A DNA stretch of 64,000 bases from NCBI RefSeq assembly GCF_004745075.1, contig NZ_RHFH01000008.1, positions 124,001 to 188,000 on the forward strand. Reading direction: 5' to 3'. Positions 53,023 to 63,385 of the stretch are shown one piece after another. Every line of letters starts with the position of its first letter. Positions within the stretch are counted from its first letter, which is position 1. The notes under the pieces are model-generated. The model did no database searches. It was not told where the DNA came from and saw only the letters and a program-made list of their open reading frames with translations. Origin of the DNA: Brevibacterium sp. S111 (GTDB taxonomy: Bacteria > Actinomycetota > Actinomycetes > Actinomycetales > Brevibacteriaceae). A program made the translations under genes and the position numbers.

Positions 53023-53106
53023 GGTTTCGTGCACGCACTTCTACATTTCGTCCGGCCTCTTCCAGGTTTCGTCCACGAATTTCCACTTTTCGTCCAAGCA
53101 GCCAGT
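53023..53106. repeat. Four phased 21-bp repeats (TTTCGTCC units)
   Basis: TTTCGT[C/G]C recurs at 53025, 53046, 53067 and 53088, exactly 21 bp (two helical turns) apart. Flanking bases partly repeat as well (GGTTTCGTCCACG). It lies about 310-390 bp upstream of neuA. The strict phasing suggests protein binding on one face of the DNA, or a remnant tandem repeat. Confidence 0.8.
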
Positions 53107-53135
53107 TCGCGTCCTGATGAAATGGACGAAAAGTG
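53084..53135. promoter_or_regulatory. 13-bp perfect inverted repeat upstream of neuA
   Basis: CACTTTTCGTCCA (53084-53096) and TGGACGAAAAGTG (53123-53135) are perfect inverted arms 26 bp apart. The first arm contains the last TTTCGTCC unit of the phased array. It could be a hairpin, a terminator for the upstream region or a looping operator for the neu genes. Confidence 0.55.
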
Positions 53136-53411
53136 TTCAAGCGGCTCACCCACGACGCAAAGGGTGCTTCGCTGCCACAAGTCGTCGCCACCAGCCCATC
53201 CGAAGCCGCTGCCCGGGCCGCTCCAGCTGCCGCGCAAAGTTGTCGCGACCGCTACCTCAGCCGCCCGCAACCGCCACCTGCAGAAACGTTGCGCGCCGCC
53301 GCTCTCGTCGACGCTTCAGGCGGTCCGTCACGGCTTCGCCACCGAAGGGTCGCCTCGGCGACATGGCGTGTTCACCTGGAGGTAACACCGCGTCGTTAGC
53401 GTCGAATCATT

Positions 53412-54934
53412 GTGAATGAGCTTTCGACGACCCACGCACCCAACGCATCCGAGCAGACGCCGGCTGCGAGCACCACCACGGCCGCAAGCGAAGCGGCAGA
53501 AAGCGCCCCCACTGCCGCGAACGCTCCCGAGCAGACACCGGCAGAACGCACCACTTCGACATCGACCGGCACGCCACACGCCGAACCCACCACACCGACC
53601 GGCACGCGACGCGCCGAACCCACACCCCGCACACCCCGCGCGGTGGCCATCATCCCGGCGCGCGGCGGATCGAAGGGCATCCCGCTGAAGAACCTGCAGA
53701 AGGTCGCGGGAGTCTCGCTGCTGGCCCGCGCCATCAACGCCGCCCAGGCCAGCCCCAGCATCAGTCGCGTCGTCGTCTCGACCGACCACGACGGCATCGC
53801 GGCCGAAGCTCAGCGCGCCGGCGCCGAGGTGGCCCACCGTCCCGCCGAGATCGCCGGCGACACCGCGACCAGCGAATCCGCCCTCATCCACACGCTGTCG
53901 ACCCTCGACGAGGACTTCGACATCACCGTGTTCATGCAGTGCACCTCCCCCTTCATCGACTCCGCCTCGATCGAGAACGCCGTCCGCACGGTCCGCGACG
54001 ACGAGGCCGACGTCGTGTTCTCCGCTGTCGAGGACCACTCGTTCCTGTGGCTCCTCGACGACGATGATGCACAACAAGCCGTAGCCGTCGGACATGAGGC
54101 AAACTTCCGTCCCCGCCGCCAGGACCGAGCCAAGCACTTCAACGAGACCGGCGCCTTCTACGTCATGCGCACTGCTGGCCTGCTCGAACACGAACACCGC
54201 TTCTTCGGCCGCATCGGCATCGAGGAAGTCCCTCCCGAGCACGCCCGCGAGATCGACGACATGTCCGACCTCACCCTCGTCCGCGCCATCGCCTCCACCC
54301 AGGAGACCGCCCAGGTCATCGACGTCGACGCCCTGGTGACCGACTTCGACGGCGTCCACACCGACGACGGCGCCTACGTCGACGAGGACGGCAACGAACA
54401 GGTCCGCGTCCACCGCGGCGACGGCATGGGCATCTCCCGCCTCGTGAAGTCCGGGGTCCCGGTGATGATCCTGTCGAAGGAACGCAACCCGGTCGTGACC
54501 CGTCGCGCTGAGAAGCTCAACGTCGACGTCGCCCAGGGCATCGACAACAAGGCCCACATCCTCAACGCCTGGATCGACACCAACGGTCTCGACCCGGCCC
54601 GGGTGGCCTACGTCGGCAACGACATCAATGACCTCGAAGCCTTCGACGTCGTCGGCTGGCCCGTCGCCGTCGCCGACGCCCACCCCAAGGTCCTCGCCGC
54701 CGCCCGGGTGGTCCTCGACCGCCCCGGAGGCAGAGGCGCCGTTCGTGAGGTCTGCGACCTCATCCCGATCCCCGCCGAGGCGGCCGGCTCCCCTGCCGGC
54801 CCGACCCTGACCTCGCTGCGGACCGCCACCGGACACCCATCGACCTTCACAGACAGCCAACCGTCCACCCAGCAGCAACGGTCGTTGCTCACCAACCACG
54901 CAGCCTCGGCGCGTGCCAACCGAAAGCAGGTTTC

Positions 54935-54938
<4 letters not shown>
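53412..54938 (+). CDS. neuA: CMP-nonulosonate cytidylyltransferase fused to HAD phosphatase (NeuA-like)
   Basis: A 508-aa protein. After a disordered Thr/Ala/Pro/Glu-rich leader of about 75 residues, residues 76-295 are a CMP-sialate synthetase (VAIIPARGGSKGIPLKNLQKVAG, VVVSTDHDGIAAEAQRAGAEV, FMQCTSPFID, FNETGAFYVMR). Residues 303-460 are a KdsC-type HAD phosphatase (ALVTDFDGVHTDDGAYVDEDG with the DxD pair, VMILSKERNP, VAYVGNDINDLEAFDVVGWPVAVADA). The fusion suggests the pathway passes through a 9-phosphate (sialic acid-9-P or Kdn-9-P) that the phosphatase domain removes before or with CMP activation. GTG start at 53412. The last four bases overlap neuB. Confidence 0.9.
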
Positions 54939-55822
<884 letters not shown>

Positions 55823-55865
55823 CCCTCACCTGACACCCGACAGAGTCCGGACGCAAGCGCTGATT

Positions 55866-55898
55866 CGGCGCCATCACCTCACCGAGGCGGTGGCGCCG
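55866..55898. terminator. Bidirectional terminator between convergent neuB and pyruvyltransferase genes
   Basis: CGGCGCCA and TGGCGCCG form an 8-bp outer stem, with CCTC/GAGG pairing inside, 43 bp past neuB and 69 bp before the end of the convergent gene. It has no T-run. Confidence 0.6.
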
Positions 55899-55967
55899 CT
55901 TCGCGTTCCCTCGCCGTTGGCAGGCTCGGTCCCCTCTACTCTCGCCGAGGTGGCCGAGCCGTTATCG

Positions 55968-57803
55968 TCAGCGTCGACGAATCGCGGTGAGCCGGCGGAT
56001 CCTCCACCCGATTCCGTGCCGAATCTTCCGGGCGAGGACTCGTGCCACTTCACCGGCAGTGCGGCCGCGCTCGGCTTCGAGGGCCTGACGGGCGTGTTCT
56101 TCCGCGGCGGAGATATCGGCGATCCGCTGTTCGAGTTCGACGACCTCGGCGCGATGCCGTCGGGATTCGGCGAGCGCATCATCACGGTCTTCCTCGACAC
56201 TTCGCAGTCGCGCCCGGGCTCGCTTCCGAACATCGTCGAGGGTCTGTGTGTGCTCTCGTCGGGCATGGGCGAGATCGCGATCGGCCCGAGCGAGGGCGCG
56301 AGCCTGCTGAGCCGCGACCTCCTCGGATTCGGCGATGGCAGCGACGTGGAACTCCTCGGCACGGATGTCCTCCGCGGCGCGCAGAGGCGAGCCGGCAAAG
56401 CCGTCCCCCGCGGCGCGCAGAGGCGAGCCGGCAAAGCCGTCCCCCGCGGCGCGCAGGGGCGAGTCGGCAAGCCCGTCCCCTACCGGACGCAGAGGCGAGC
56501 CGGCGAGGCTGTCCCCTGCTGTGCCCACGGGTGCCTCGGCTCGGCCGGGCAGAGACGGCGTCGGGTGGGACCGCGCACGCAGCGAGTCGCGGATGCCGGC
56601 GAGATTCTCCGCAGTGATCGTCGCAAACCGGGCACGGGTGTCGGCGAGGTCGGCCTGCAGCTCGGCACCGTGCGAGTACGCCTCCTCGAGGCCAGAGACC
56701 ATCCGGTCGGCCAGCACATCGGCCGCCTCGGCGCGGTCCAACGCCGAACCTATGGGCAGCAACGCCGAACCCATGGGCAGCATGGAGGCGGCCGAATCCG
56801 CACCGCCCGCCTCGGCGACGGGTCTCGTTCCCTCCGGCCCGACCGGCACCACGAGCTCCGGGTGACCGATGTCGGCGGCGAAATAGCCGAGCTTCGCGTG
56901 CAGATCCAGGGAGACCGGGATCGAGCCGACCCCGAACGGGATCATCTGTGCGTGCCCGCGCCCGCCGAGCACATACGGAACCGAGGCGAAGAACTCGAGG
57001 CCGGAGAAGAACCCGACGTCATGGCCGTACAGTCGCACCTCTTCGACTCCGGCCACCTCGGCGACGATCCTGGCCGAGACCGCGGCGTCGTCGGGATGGA
57101 ACGGTGTGCTCAGCACTGTCCACCCCTTGTCCACGAGGATCCGCGCGGCACGCACGGTCGCCTCGTGGATGGTCGTCGCGTCGTATCCGGCAGCGATCTG
57201 CCGCGCGTGGACGAGCATCTGGATCGCCACGGTCTTCTCTCGCGGGTCGGGTCTCCGCCCGGCCAATGGCGCGTACAGGTGATCGAGGATCGTCGTCGGG
57301 CACGGCTGGAACGCGATCCGCTCCCGCTGTCCCAGCACTCGGCTCATGGTGTCGATCGATCCGGTGTTGCGCAGGCCGAAGAAGGCCGACCGGTCGAGCA
57401 CCTGTCCGACGTGGGTGCGCATGAGTTCGTCGAACTCCGGCTGCCCGGGGAACCTGTTGTCCCCGACCGCGTAGACGATGAGGGGCACGTCGAGGGCGGC
57501 GAGCGCCTCGGCGGAGATCTTCCACTGCCACCCGGACAGCCGGTTCGGGTTCGTGTCCTGGAGGAACAGTCCTCCCCCGCCGATGACGACGGCATCGGCG
57601 GTGGCGTTGATCCGGGCCACGGCCGCCTCGTCGACTTCGCGTCGCAGTGCCGCCGCCGAGGCGAACGTGAAGTTCGGCTCCGCCTGCCCGGAATCCGTCC
57701 CGCCGAGGACCCGGAAGGCGTCCCTGACCACCGGGAACAGTGCCTTGTCGCCGAAGTTGCCCCAGGTCGGGATGTCGAAGTGGAAGAGTCGCAGGCTCCG
57801 CAT
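55968..57803 (-). CDS. Polysaccharide pyruvyl transferase family protein with coiled-coil tail
   Basis: A 611-aa protein. Residues 1-320 match the polysaccharide pyruvyl transferase fold: RLFHFDIPTWGNFGDKALFPVV at the start, ADAVVIGGGGLFLQDTNPNRLSGWQW, FFGLRNTGSID, VLSTPFHPDDAAVSARIV and GRGHAQMIPFGVGSIPVSLD. Such enzymes add ketal pyruvate to envelope sugars. From about residue 420 a 12-residue repeat (LRAAGDGFAGSP) occurs four times, then about 130 residues of charged coiled coil (AQQARALARADRDLAHARREH, VVELEQRIADISAAEEHARQALEAERGR), ending in a basic patch (KIRHGIGWRIRRLTAIRRR). The tail may anchor it to the membrane or a complex. It is divergent from the glycosyltransferase operon. Confidence 0.86.
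   Translation of the reverse strand: MRSLRLFHFDIPTWGNFGDKALFPVVRDAFRVLGGTDSGQAEPNFTFASAAALRREVDEAAVARINATADAVVIGGGGLFLQDTNPNRLSGWQWKISAEALAALDVPLIVYAVGDNRFPGQPEFDELMRTHVGQVLDRSAFFGLRNTGSIDTMSRVLGQRERIAFQPCPTTILDHLYAPLAGRRPDPREKTVAIQMLVHARQIAAGYDATTIHEATVRAARILVDKGWTVLSTPFHPDDAAVSARIVAEVAGVEEVRLYGHDVGFFSGLEFFASVPYVLGGRGHAQMIPFGVGSIPVSLDLHAKLGYFAADIGHPELVVPVGPEGTRPVAEAGGADSAASMLPMGSALLPIGSALDRAEAADVLADRMVSGLEEAYSHGAELQADLADTRARFATITAENLAGIRDSLRARSHPTPSLPGRAEAPVGTAGDSLAGSPLRPVGDGLADSPLRAAGDGFAGSPLRAAGDGFAGSPLRAAEDIRAEEFHVAAIAESEEVAAQQARALARADRDLAHARREHTQTLDDVRKRARARLRSVEEDRDDALAESRRHRAEVVELEQRIADISAAEEHARQALEAERGRTAGEVARVLARKIRHGIGWRIRRLTAIRRR
56376..56519 (-). repeat. Four 36-bp repeats inside the pyruvyltransferase gene
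   Basis: Units begin at 56376, 56412, 56448 and 56484; the first two are almost identical and the last two more diverged. They encode a 12-residue module around AGDGFAGSPLRA that links the enzyme domain to the coiled coil. Copy number is expected to vary between strains. Confidence 0.85.
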
Positions 57804-58016
57804 CGGCCAAGACTATGGGCGGCGGAAGAACACCAGGTGAACGAAGGCGAACATTCCCGGACACCTGCGCGCCACTTTCCGTTCTCTTCTCACTTCTACG
57901 ATCGTTCGGACGTGCCAGCAGCCCACCCGGGCCGGCACCCGGACCACTCGGGCCGCCGCCCGGACACCGCGGAGGGGTCAGGTCCGCCCGTCCCCTCCGG
58001 CTCGCGAAAGGACCAC

Positions 58017-58988
58017 ATGCCCCCACCAGTCGTCAGCGTCGTCATCGCGGCGAAGGATGCCGAGGACACCCTCGGTGGAACTCTTCAGAGCCTGGTCAAC
58101 CAGGACTTCGCCGCCAACGAACTCGAGGTCATCGTCGTCAACGACGGTTCGACCGATGACACTGCCGGGGTGATCGGCGACTATGCCGATCGGCTCAATC
58201 TCGTCGACATCCACAACCCGGAATCACGTGGGGTCTCCACCGCCCGCAACATCGCCCTCGAGGCCTCGACCGGACGCACCATCACCTACCTCGACGCCGA
58301 CGACTGGTACGCCCCCGGTCACCTGCGTTCGCTCACCGACGCGATCACCGGACTCGGCGTGGATTTCGTGAAGACGAACTACCTCATCGTCAACGGCTTC
58401 AATCGGAAGCTGCGGCGGGCACCGTGTGCCAAGCACAACACGGCGCTGGACCCGCGCGACCACATCCTGCCGCATGACGCCTCGACGATGGTCGACTTCC
58501 CCGAATGCTGGACCGGCATCTACTCCCGGTCCATGGCCGTCCACGGGCTGCTCGACTTCAGCCCGGACCTGCGCACCTGCGAGGACCGCCCCTGGACGTG
58601 GCGTCACCACCTCGAAGCCGATTCCTTCGCCGTCGTCGACACGGCGGGCCTGTGCTATCGGAAGGGCAGCACCACCTCGTTGACGGCGATCTTCGACGAG
58701 CGTCAGCTCGACTTCATCCCCGCCTTCCGTTCGGTCTTCGCGATGCTCGAAGCCAGACCGGAGTTCCGCCGCTTCGAGCACAAAGCCGTGCGCAACTTTC
58801 TGTCCATCCTCTACTTCCAGATCGTCAACCGCGGCTCGTCGATGTCACGGGAGGTGCGCGAGAAGCTCAACCTCGGCGCGGTGCACACGCTCAAGACCAT
58901 CGGCGACGACGTCATCGACCTCGCGCTGACGAATTACGGCGAACGCCGGCTGCCCGTGATCGACCCGATCGTCAGGAGGGCCCGCTGA
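58017..58988 (+). CDS. Family 2 glycosyltransferase
   Basis: A 323-aa GT-A fold transferase. VVSVVIAAKDAEDTLGGTLQSLVNQDFAANELEVIVVNDGSTDDT, RGVSTARNIALEASTGRTITYLDADDWYAPGHL (DxD) and the ECWTGIYSR / CEDRPWTWRHHLEAD acceptor-side motif are clear. The second half resembles the GT2 domains found with polysialyltransferase-like genes. ATG at 58017 has GAAAGGA five bases upstream; the long open frame before it is antisense to the pyruvyltransferase gene and not coding. First gene of a four-gene transferase operon; a 1-bp overlap links it to the next. Confidence 0.9.
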   Translation: MPPPVVSVVIAAKDAEDTLGGTLQSLVNQDFAANELEVIVVNDGSTDDTAGVIGDYADRLNLVDIHNPESRGVSTARNIALEASTGRTITYLDADDWYAPGHLRSLTDAITGLGVDFVKTNYLIVNGFNRKLRRAPCAKHNTALDPRDHILPHDASTMVDFPECWTGIYSRSMAVHGLLDFSPDLRTCEDRPWTWRHHLEADSFAVVDTAGLCYRKGSTTSLTAIFDERQLDFIPAFRSVFAMLEARPEFRRFEHKAVRNFLSILYFQIVNRGSSMSREVREKLNLGAVHTLKTIGDDVIDLALTNYGERRLPVIDPIVRRAR

Positions 58989-60412
58989 TGACCCAGATCA
59001 TCGAGATCTCCACCCAGTACCAGCTCGCGAATCTGTCCGCTCTCATCCGCGCGGGCCGCCTCGGTGAGCCGCAGCGGCGCCGGATCCTCGTCGTGGCGAA
59101 CAATTCCGTCTCTCCCGAGCTCACCCCGGCTGCCGATGCCATGCCCGGGTCGGCGGGGCTGCTGAGTGACTTCGACCTCGTCGTCGATTGGAACGCCACG
59201 ATCTGGCCGAACCATCCGAAGGCGTTCGGCATCTCCGGCGAACGCGCCCCGATCATGGAGCGTGCCCTGCGCCGGGAGTGGGACATCGCCGAGGCGGAAC
59301 CGCTTGAACTCATCGTCGAATCCCTGCCCAGCCACCCGGCCGGCGCTCTCACGCAGATCTTCGCCACCGCCGATATCAGCGTCCACTCCGACGGACTGAT
59401 GAGCTACGGTCCGATCCGCAATCCGCTCACCCTGCCGCAGTGGCAGCGGCTGCGGGCGATCTGCTACACGGATCTGCTGCCGGGCATCACTCCCCGTCAG
59501 CTGGCCGAACACGGACCCGAGCGGGTGGTGCTGCCGGCAGCGGACCTCGCCAAGGTCATCGACGACATGACCGCCGAGGTGGCCGATGACTTGGCCAGTG
59601 CCAACCTCGATGCGCCGATCGAGTCCAGTGCCCTTGTGCTCGGGCAGTACCTCGCGCAGCTCGACCTCATCACGGCGGAGGAGGAACTCGACCTGCACCT
59701 GCAGATGCTCGACGTGGTCAAGGACGCCGGCTTGAGCACGGTGGTCTTCAAGCCACACCCCACCTCGGCGCGGACGACGATCGGACCGCTGCGGCGGCGC
59801 AGTGAGGAACTCGGACTCGATTTCGTCCTCGCCGATGTTCCGCTGCTCGCCGAGATCGTCGTCTCCGCCACTCGCCCCGAACTCGTCGTCTCCTGCTTCT
59901 CGACCGGGCTGGCGACCGCGAAGGGACTCTACGGGTGTGCGACCGCGGCCGTCGGCACCACGGAGCTGTTGGCCGCACTCGCGCCGTATCAGAACAGCAA
60001 CCGCATCCCGCTGACGATCATCGACGCCCTCCACTCGGGCAGGTATGCCCTCCCGGGCACCCTCGCCGAGGCGGGGGCCGGGTCAGGTGCGCCCGCCGGA
60101 CCCGGTGCGCCGCGTGACCTCAATCCGCTCATCGATGCCGTCACGTACTGCATGCAGTCGAAATCCGCCTCGTATCTGCGGCAGAAGGCGATCGACTTCC
60201 TCGACGGTGCGGTCGGCGGACCGGATATGAAGTACTTCAAGCGCAAACGCCTGACCGCGCTCGATCTGCCCGGGCGGCTGGAGATGCCCCGGCATCGGAA
60301 GACGCTCAGCGCTGCCAAACAGCGACTGATCTCCCAGGCGAAACGCACACAGCACGTGCTCAAGGACTACGGCATCACCGTCGATACATCGAAGCTGAGG
60401 AAGAATGGCTGA
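58988..60412 (+). CDS. Alpha-2,8-polysialyltransferase family (POLYST-like) protein
   Basis: A 474-aa cytoplasmic or peripheral transferase. The N-terminus IIEISTQYQLANLSALIRAG is the family start. SVHSDGLMSYGPIRNPLTLPQWQRL, VVFKPHPTSARTTIGPLRRRSEELGLDF (HP motif) and ELVVSCFSTGLATAKGLYGCATAAVG (S/T motif for CMP-sugar) fit the POLYST group. With neuA-neuB beside it, it would polymerise or transfer a CMP-activated nonulosonic acid. The start overlaps the previous stop by one base; the end overlaps the next gene by 8 bp. Confidence 0.82.
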   Translation: MTQIIEISTQYQLANLSALIRAGRLGEPQRRRILVVANNSVSPELTPAADAMPGSAGLLSDFDLVVDWNATIWPNHPKAFGISGERAPIMERALRREWDIAEAEPLELIVESLPSHPAGALTQIFATADISVHSDGLMSYGPIRNPLTLPQWQRLRAICYTDLLPGITPRQLAEHGPERVVLPAADLAKVIDDMTAEVADDLASANLDAPIESSALVLGQYLAQLDLITAEEELDLHLQMLDVVKDAGLSTVVFKPHPTSARTTIGPLRRRSEELGLDFVLADVPLLAEIVVSATRPELVVSCFSTGLATAKGLYGCATAAVGTTELLAALAPYQNSNRIPLTIIDALHSGRYALPGTLAEAGAGSGAPAGPGAPRDLNPLIDAVTYCMQSKSASYLRQKAIDFLDGAVGGPDMKYFKRKRLTALDLPGRLEMPRHRKTLSAAKQRLISQAKRTQHVLKDYGITVDTSKLRKNG

Positions 60413-61514
60413 GCTGCTCATGGCTGAGAATACTGCGACGAACCCGAAGAAGACCCAGAAGACTGTCGAGACAACGGTCGAGAATACTGCCGAGACGACA
60501 GCGGAGAATACTGCCGAGAAGAAGGGCACCGGGCTCGCCTCGGTCGCCTTCGTCGAATCCCCTCTGCAGTTCCTCTCCGCTCTCGAATCCCACGAGCCGA
60601 CCGAGGATCTGCTCATCCGAGCGCGGGCGAGCGCGAAGGGGATGACTTCCTTCCTCGACGCCTTCGACACCGACTGGCTGCCGAAGAACGTCCGCCTCGA
60701 ACGCGACGGAGCGAAGCCGAAACTGCTGCGCAAGACGCACTTCGATCGGATCTACCTCGGCGATGCCTGCTCCGGTCAGGTGCACAAAGCCTTGGCGCTT
60801 GCGTATCTGGAGCGTCGCATGCCCGAGGTCGTCATCCTCGACGACGGTCTGGCCACGTATTCGACGATCGAGATCCTCACCGCCAAGCGCGGTCCCCTCG
60901 TCCGGCCGCGGCAGAAGCTCAAGGCCTCCCGCACGGTCATGGCCGCGCACGTCGCCGACCGGCTGCGGGGTCTGGCGACGGTGGGCAAACTGCGTTGGCA
61001 TACCGCACTGCCGGTGGCGAAGCCGTTGCGCACAGCGTTCCTCAAGGTCGGGGGCGAGATCACCCGTCACAAGTTCGAACACCTCCAGACCCTGCCTACC
61101 GGCGGCAGTCACCCGCGTGACAACCCGGTCATCGGTTCGTCACTGGCCGCCGATGGGCTCATCGACGCGATGGCCTACCGGGCGTGGGTCGGTGACATCA
61201 TCGACGCCCACGGGTCGATCACCTACTACCCGCACCGACGTGAGACCGAGGAGTTCCTCGCCGATCTCGCCCGCGATGATCGGGTGCGGATCAAGAATCT
61301 CGGTCTCCCGATCGAGCTGCGGCTGATCAACCTGCCGCCGGATTCGACGATCCGCAGCCTGCCTTCGACCGCCGCGGTGTCCTTGGCGGTGCTCAATCCG
61401 GAGGTCACCATCGACGTCACCGAGATCCCCGCGAAGTGGTGGACCGGGGCCTCGCCCGATAGTCTGCGACAGTCCCTCAACGCCCAATCGGTCAAGGCTG
61501 ATGACGATTCCTGA
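60405..61514 (+). CDS. Putative sialyltransferase-like glycosyltransferase (GT52/POLYST-like)
   Basis: A 369-aa protein. A Thr/Glu/Ala-rich leader of about 40 residues with NTAETTAENTAE repeats is followed by VAFVESPLQFLSALESHE, FDRIYLGDACSG, PEVVILDDGLATYSTIEIL and ITYYPHRRETEEFLADLA. The pairing of an N-terminal SPLQ motif, a DDGLATY motif and a YYPHR motif is like CMP-sialate-dependent GT52 and polysialyltransferases. Family assignment is by motif only. It overlaps both neighbours and belongs to the transferase operon. Confidence 0.65.
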   Translation: MAELLMAENTATNPKKTQKTVETTVENTAETTAENTAEKKGTGLASVAFVESPLQFLSALESHEPTEDLLIRARASAKGMTSFLDAFDTDWLPKNVRLERDGAKPKLLRKTHFDRIYLGDACSGQVHKALALAYLERRMPEVVILDDGLATYSTIEILTAKRGPLVRPRQKLKASRTVMAAHVADRLRGLATVGKLRWHTALPVAKPLRTAFLKVGGEITRHKFEHLQTLPTGGSHPRDNPVIGSSLAADGLIDAMAYRAWVGDIIDAHGSITYYPHRRETEEFLADLARDDRVRIKNLGLPIELRLINLPPDSTIRSLPSTAAVSLAVLNPEVTIDVTEIPAKWWTGASPDSLRQSLNAQSVKADDDS

Positions 61515-62760
61515 ACCAGCGGATCCCTACTCCAGTGGGCCTGTCCTGCCTCCGCGCCGATCACAGGGCTCCGAGCCGATCCGCATCCTCTCGGTCTCCG
61601 ACAGCGAGTCCTATCTCAAGTGGGCGACCCAGCTGTTGTCGACCCTTCCGGATGTCGAGGGCCGAGTCTTCCTCATCGACAGTCCGATCCTGCCGACCGA
61701 CGAACAGATCGCCAGCGCCGTCGCCGGCACCGATTGGCAGCACCGCGAGATCCCCGTCATCTCCCGCACCGACCTCGCCCAGATCATCGCCGACCACTCC
61801 CCCGACATCGTCCTCGGCGCCGCCACCGGACCGATCGTCGCCCAGGTCTTCCTCACCGCGCACACCCGCGCCGACCGCCCCGCGCTCGTGTCCGGTCTGC
61901 CCGGAATGGGCCTGCCGGCCAGCCGCAAGGGGATGAATTATCGCCGGCTCATGGATGCCTTCATCGCCCATTCGACCGCCGAGGTGGGCGCGTACACCGA
62001 GGCCAGCACCGCTGCGCAGGTGCCCTGTGAGGTCCTGCTGGCCCGCCTGCCGATGTTGCGATCGACCTCGGTTCCGCAGGTGAGAGGCTCAGCGAGGATC
62101 CCGCAGTCTCTGATCTTCGCACCGCAGGCGAAGGTCCCGCAGTCGGCGGAGGAGCGCACCGCGATCGTCGCGGCCCTCACGGATTTCGCTCACCGCCATC
62201 CCGAGTCCAGGACCGTCATCAAGCTGCGCTCCCGTCCCGGCGAGTTCGAAACCCATCACGAGCAGCACTCCTACGTTGAGATCCTCGATGAACTTCGCGA
62301 ACAGGGCCGGCCAGGCGCCGATCGCGTCGAGTTCGGGTTCGGGCCCCTCGATGAGTTCCTCGTCCCCGGGGCCGGACTGGTCACCGTCTCCTCGACCGCG
62401 GCACTCGAATCCATCGATCGCGGCATCCCCACCCTGCTGATCTCGGACTTCGGTTTCAGCGCCGAGCTGCTCAATGAGGTCTTCGCCGACTCCGACGCCA
62501 CCGGCACCCTCGCCGAGGTGGCCGCCGGGTCGATCGGGTTCCCCTCCCCTGAATGGCTGGTCCGCAACTACTTCCATCCCGTCACCGGTGCCCTGCGGCG
62601 TCACCTGGGGCTGCTCGCACTGCGGGCCCGGACCGGGCAGCTGCCGAACCGCCGATCGGCGGTGCTCAGGCAGAAGCGTGTGCTCATCCGTGCCGAGCTG
62701 CGGACCGTGACCCCGGCCCCTCTCGTACGCACCTACCGCAGGCTGCGCTACCAGCGCTGA
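61501..62760 (+). CDS. Putative glycosyltransferase of the envelope polymer operon
   Basis: A 419-aa protein with a GT-B-like pattern. IRILSVSDSESYLKWATQLLSTL is the first Rossmann strand, followed by DIVLGAATGPIVAQVFL, PALVSGLPGMGLPASRKGMNYRRLMDAFIAHS, VIKLRSRPGEFETHHEQHSYVEIL and GLVTVSSTAALESIDRGIPTLLISDFGFSAELLNEVF, the last resembling nucleotide-sugar binding loops. It is reminiscent of actinobacterial DUF6716-type putative glycosyltransferases. Substrate unknown. Last gene of the four-gene operon (14-bp overlap upstream). Confidence 0.7.
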   Translation: MTIPEPADPYSSGPVLPPRRSQGSEPIRILSVSDSESYLKWATQLLSTLPDVEGRVFLIDSPILPTDEQIASAVAGTDWQHREIPVISRTDLAQIIADHSPDIVLGAATGPIVAQVFLTAHTRADRPALVSGLPGMGLPASRKGMNYRRLMDAFIAHSTAEVGAYTEASTAAQVPCEVLLARLPMLRSTSVPQVRGSARIPQSLIFAPQAKVPQSAEERTAIVAALTDFAHRHPESRTVIKLRSRPGEFETHHEQHSYVEILDELREQGRPGADRVEFGFGPLDEFLVPGAGLVTVSSTAALESIDRGIPTLLISDFGFSAELLNEVFADSDATGTLAEVAAGSIGFPSPEWLVRNYFHPVTGALRRHLGLLALRARTGQLPNRRSAVLRQKRVLIRAELRTVTPAPLVRTYRRLRYQR

Positions 62761-62872
62761 GGCTCTCCCCAGCTCGGGCCGACCGCCGAGAAACTGCCTG
62801 GCTGCCGAGAAACGGGTGCAGGCCGCCGTGACTCGACGCTCCTCCCGTTTTTCGGTGGTGCTGCTGCGGAAC

Positions 62873-63385
62873 TCAATCCCGGTCGTCGGGGACTCGGCTC
62901 GGCTCCTCCAAGGGCACGACCACCTCGGTGTCGGGGGCTTCGTCCTTGAAGACCCAGGTGCGGTAGGCGTAGAAGCGGAAGAGCATAGCCAGGCCGATGC
63001 CGATGACGTTCGTGGAGAGGTTGTAGGTCAGCTGATCGCGCATGTCGAGCAGGTACCAGGTGACACCGAGCGGGATGACCGAGATGACCATGCCAGCGAG
63101 GTTGACGGCGACGAAGAGGACGATCCCGCGCACGTTCGACGGGGTCTGTCGGTCCCCGTAGGTCCAGAGTTTGTTGCCGATCCACACGACGATCATGGCC
63201 AGAATCGTCGAGATGATCTTCGACTTGATCGGACTGCCCTCGAGCAGGGCGGGGATCGGACCGATGCCATAGGCCAGCAGGTTCGACAGCCCCACATCGA
63301 CGATATAGCCGAACCCGCCGACGGTGAGGAACTTGAAGGCTTCCACCGCGAGGCGTCGAAGGCGGGCCGATGCAGACTCTTTCAT
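62873..63385 (-). CDS. GtrA-family membrane protein
   Basis: A 170-aa protein with four membrane segments: FLTVGGFGYIVDVGLSNLLAYGI, SKIISTILAMIVVWIGNKLWTY, VNLAGMVISVIPLGVTWYLL and NVIGIGLAMLFRFYAYRTWVF. These match GtrA-like flippases that move polyprenyl-phosphate-linked sugars. Start at 63385 (MKESASARLRRL); longer in-frame starts are unlike the family. It is convergent with the transferase operon and could supply lipid-linked sugar for the same polymer or for the mannosyltransferase. Confidence 0.9.
   Translation of the reverse strand: MKESASARLRRLAVEAFKFLTVGGFGYIVDVGLSNLLAYGIGPIPALLEGSPIKSKIISTILAMIVVWIGNKLWTYGDRQTPSNVRGIVLFVAVNLAGMVISVIPLGVTWYLLDMRDQLTYNLSTNVIGIGLAMLFRFYAYRTWVFKDEAPDTEVVVPLEEPSRVPDDRD

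Noticed and set aside
52638..53117. A plus-strand frame covering both the 30-bp and 21-bp arrays as a gene
   Set aside because: It begins inside the mannosyltransferase in another frame, has no ribosome site, and the two arrays have unrelated peptide readings. It is kept as a repeat finding only.
55890..58016. A long plus-strand open frame leading into the family 2 glycosyltransferase
   Set aside because: Its first 700 codons are antisense to the pyruvyltransferase-like gene. The glycosyltransferase has its own ribosome site and ATG at 58017.
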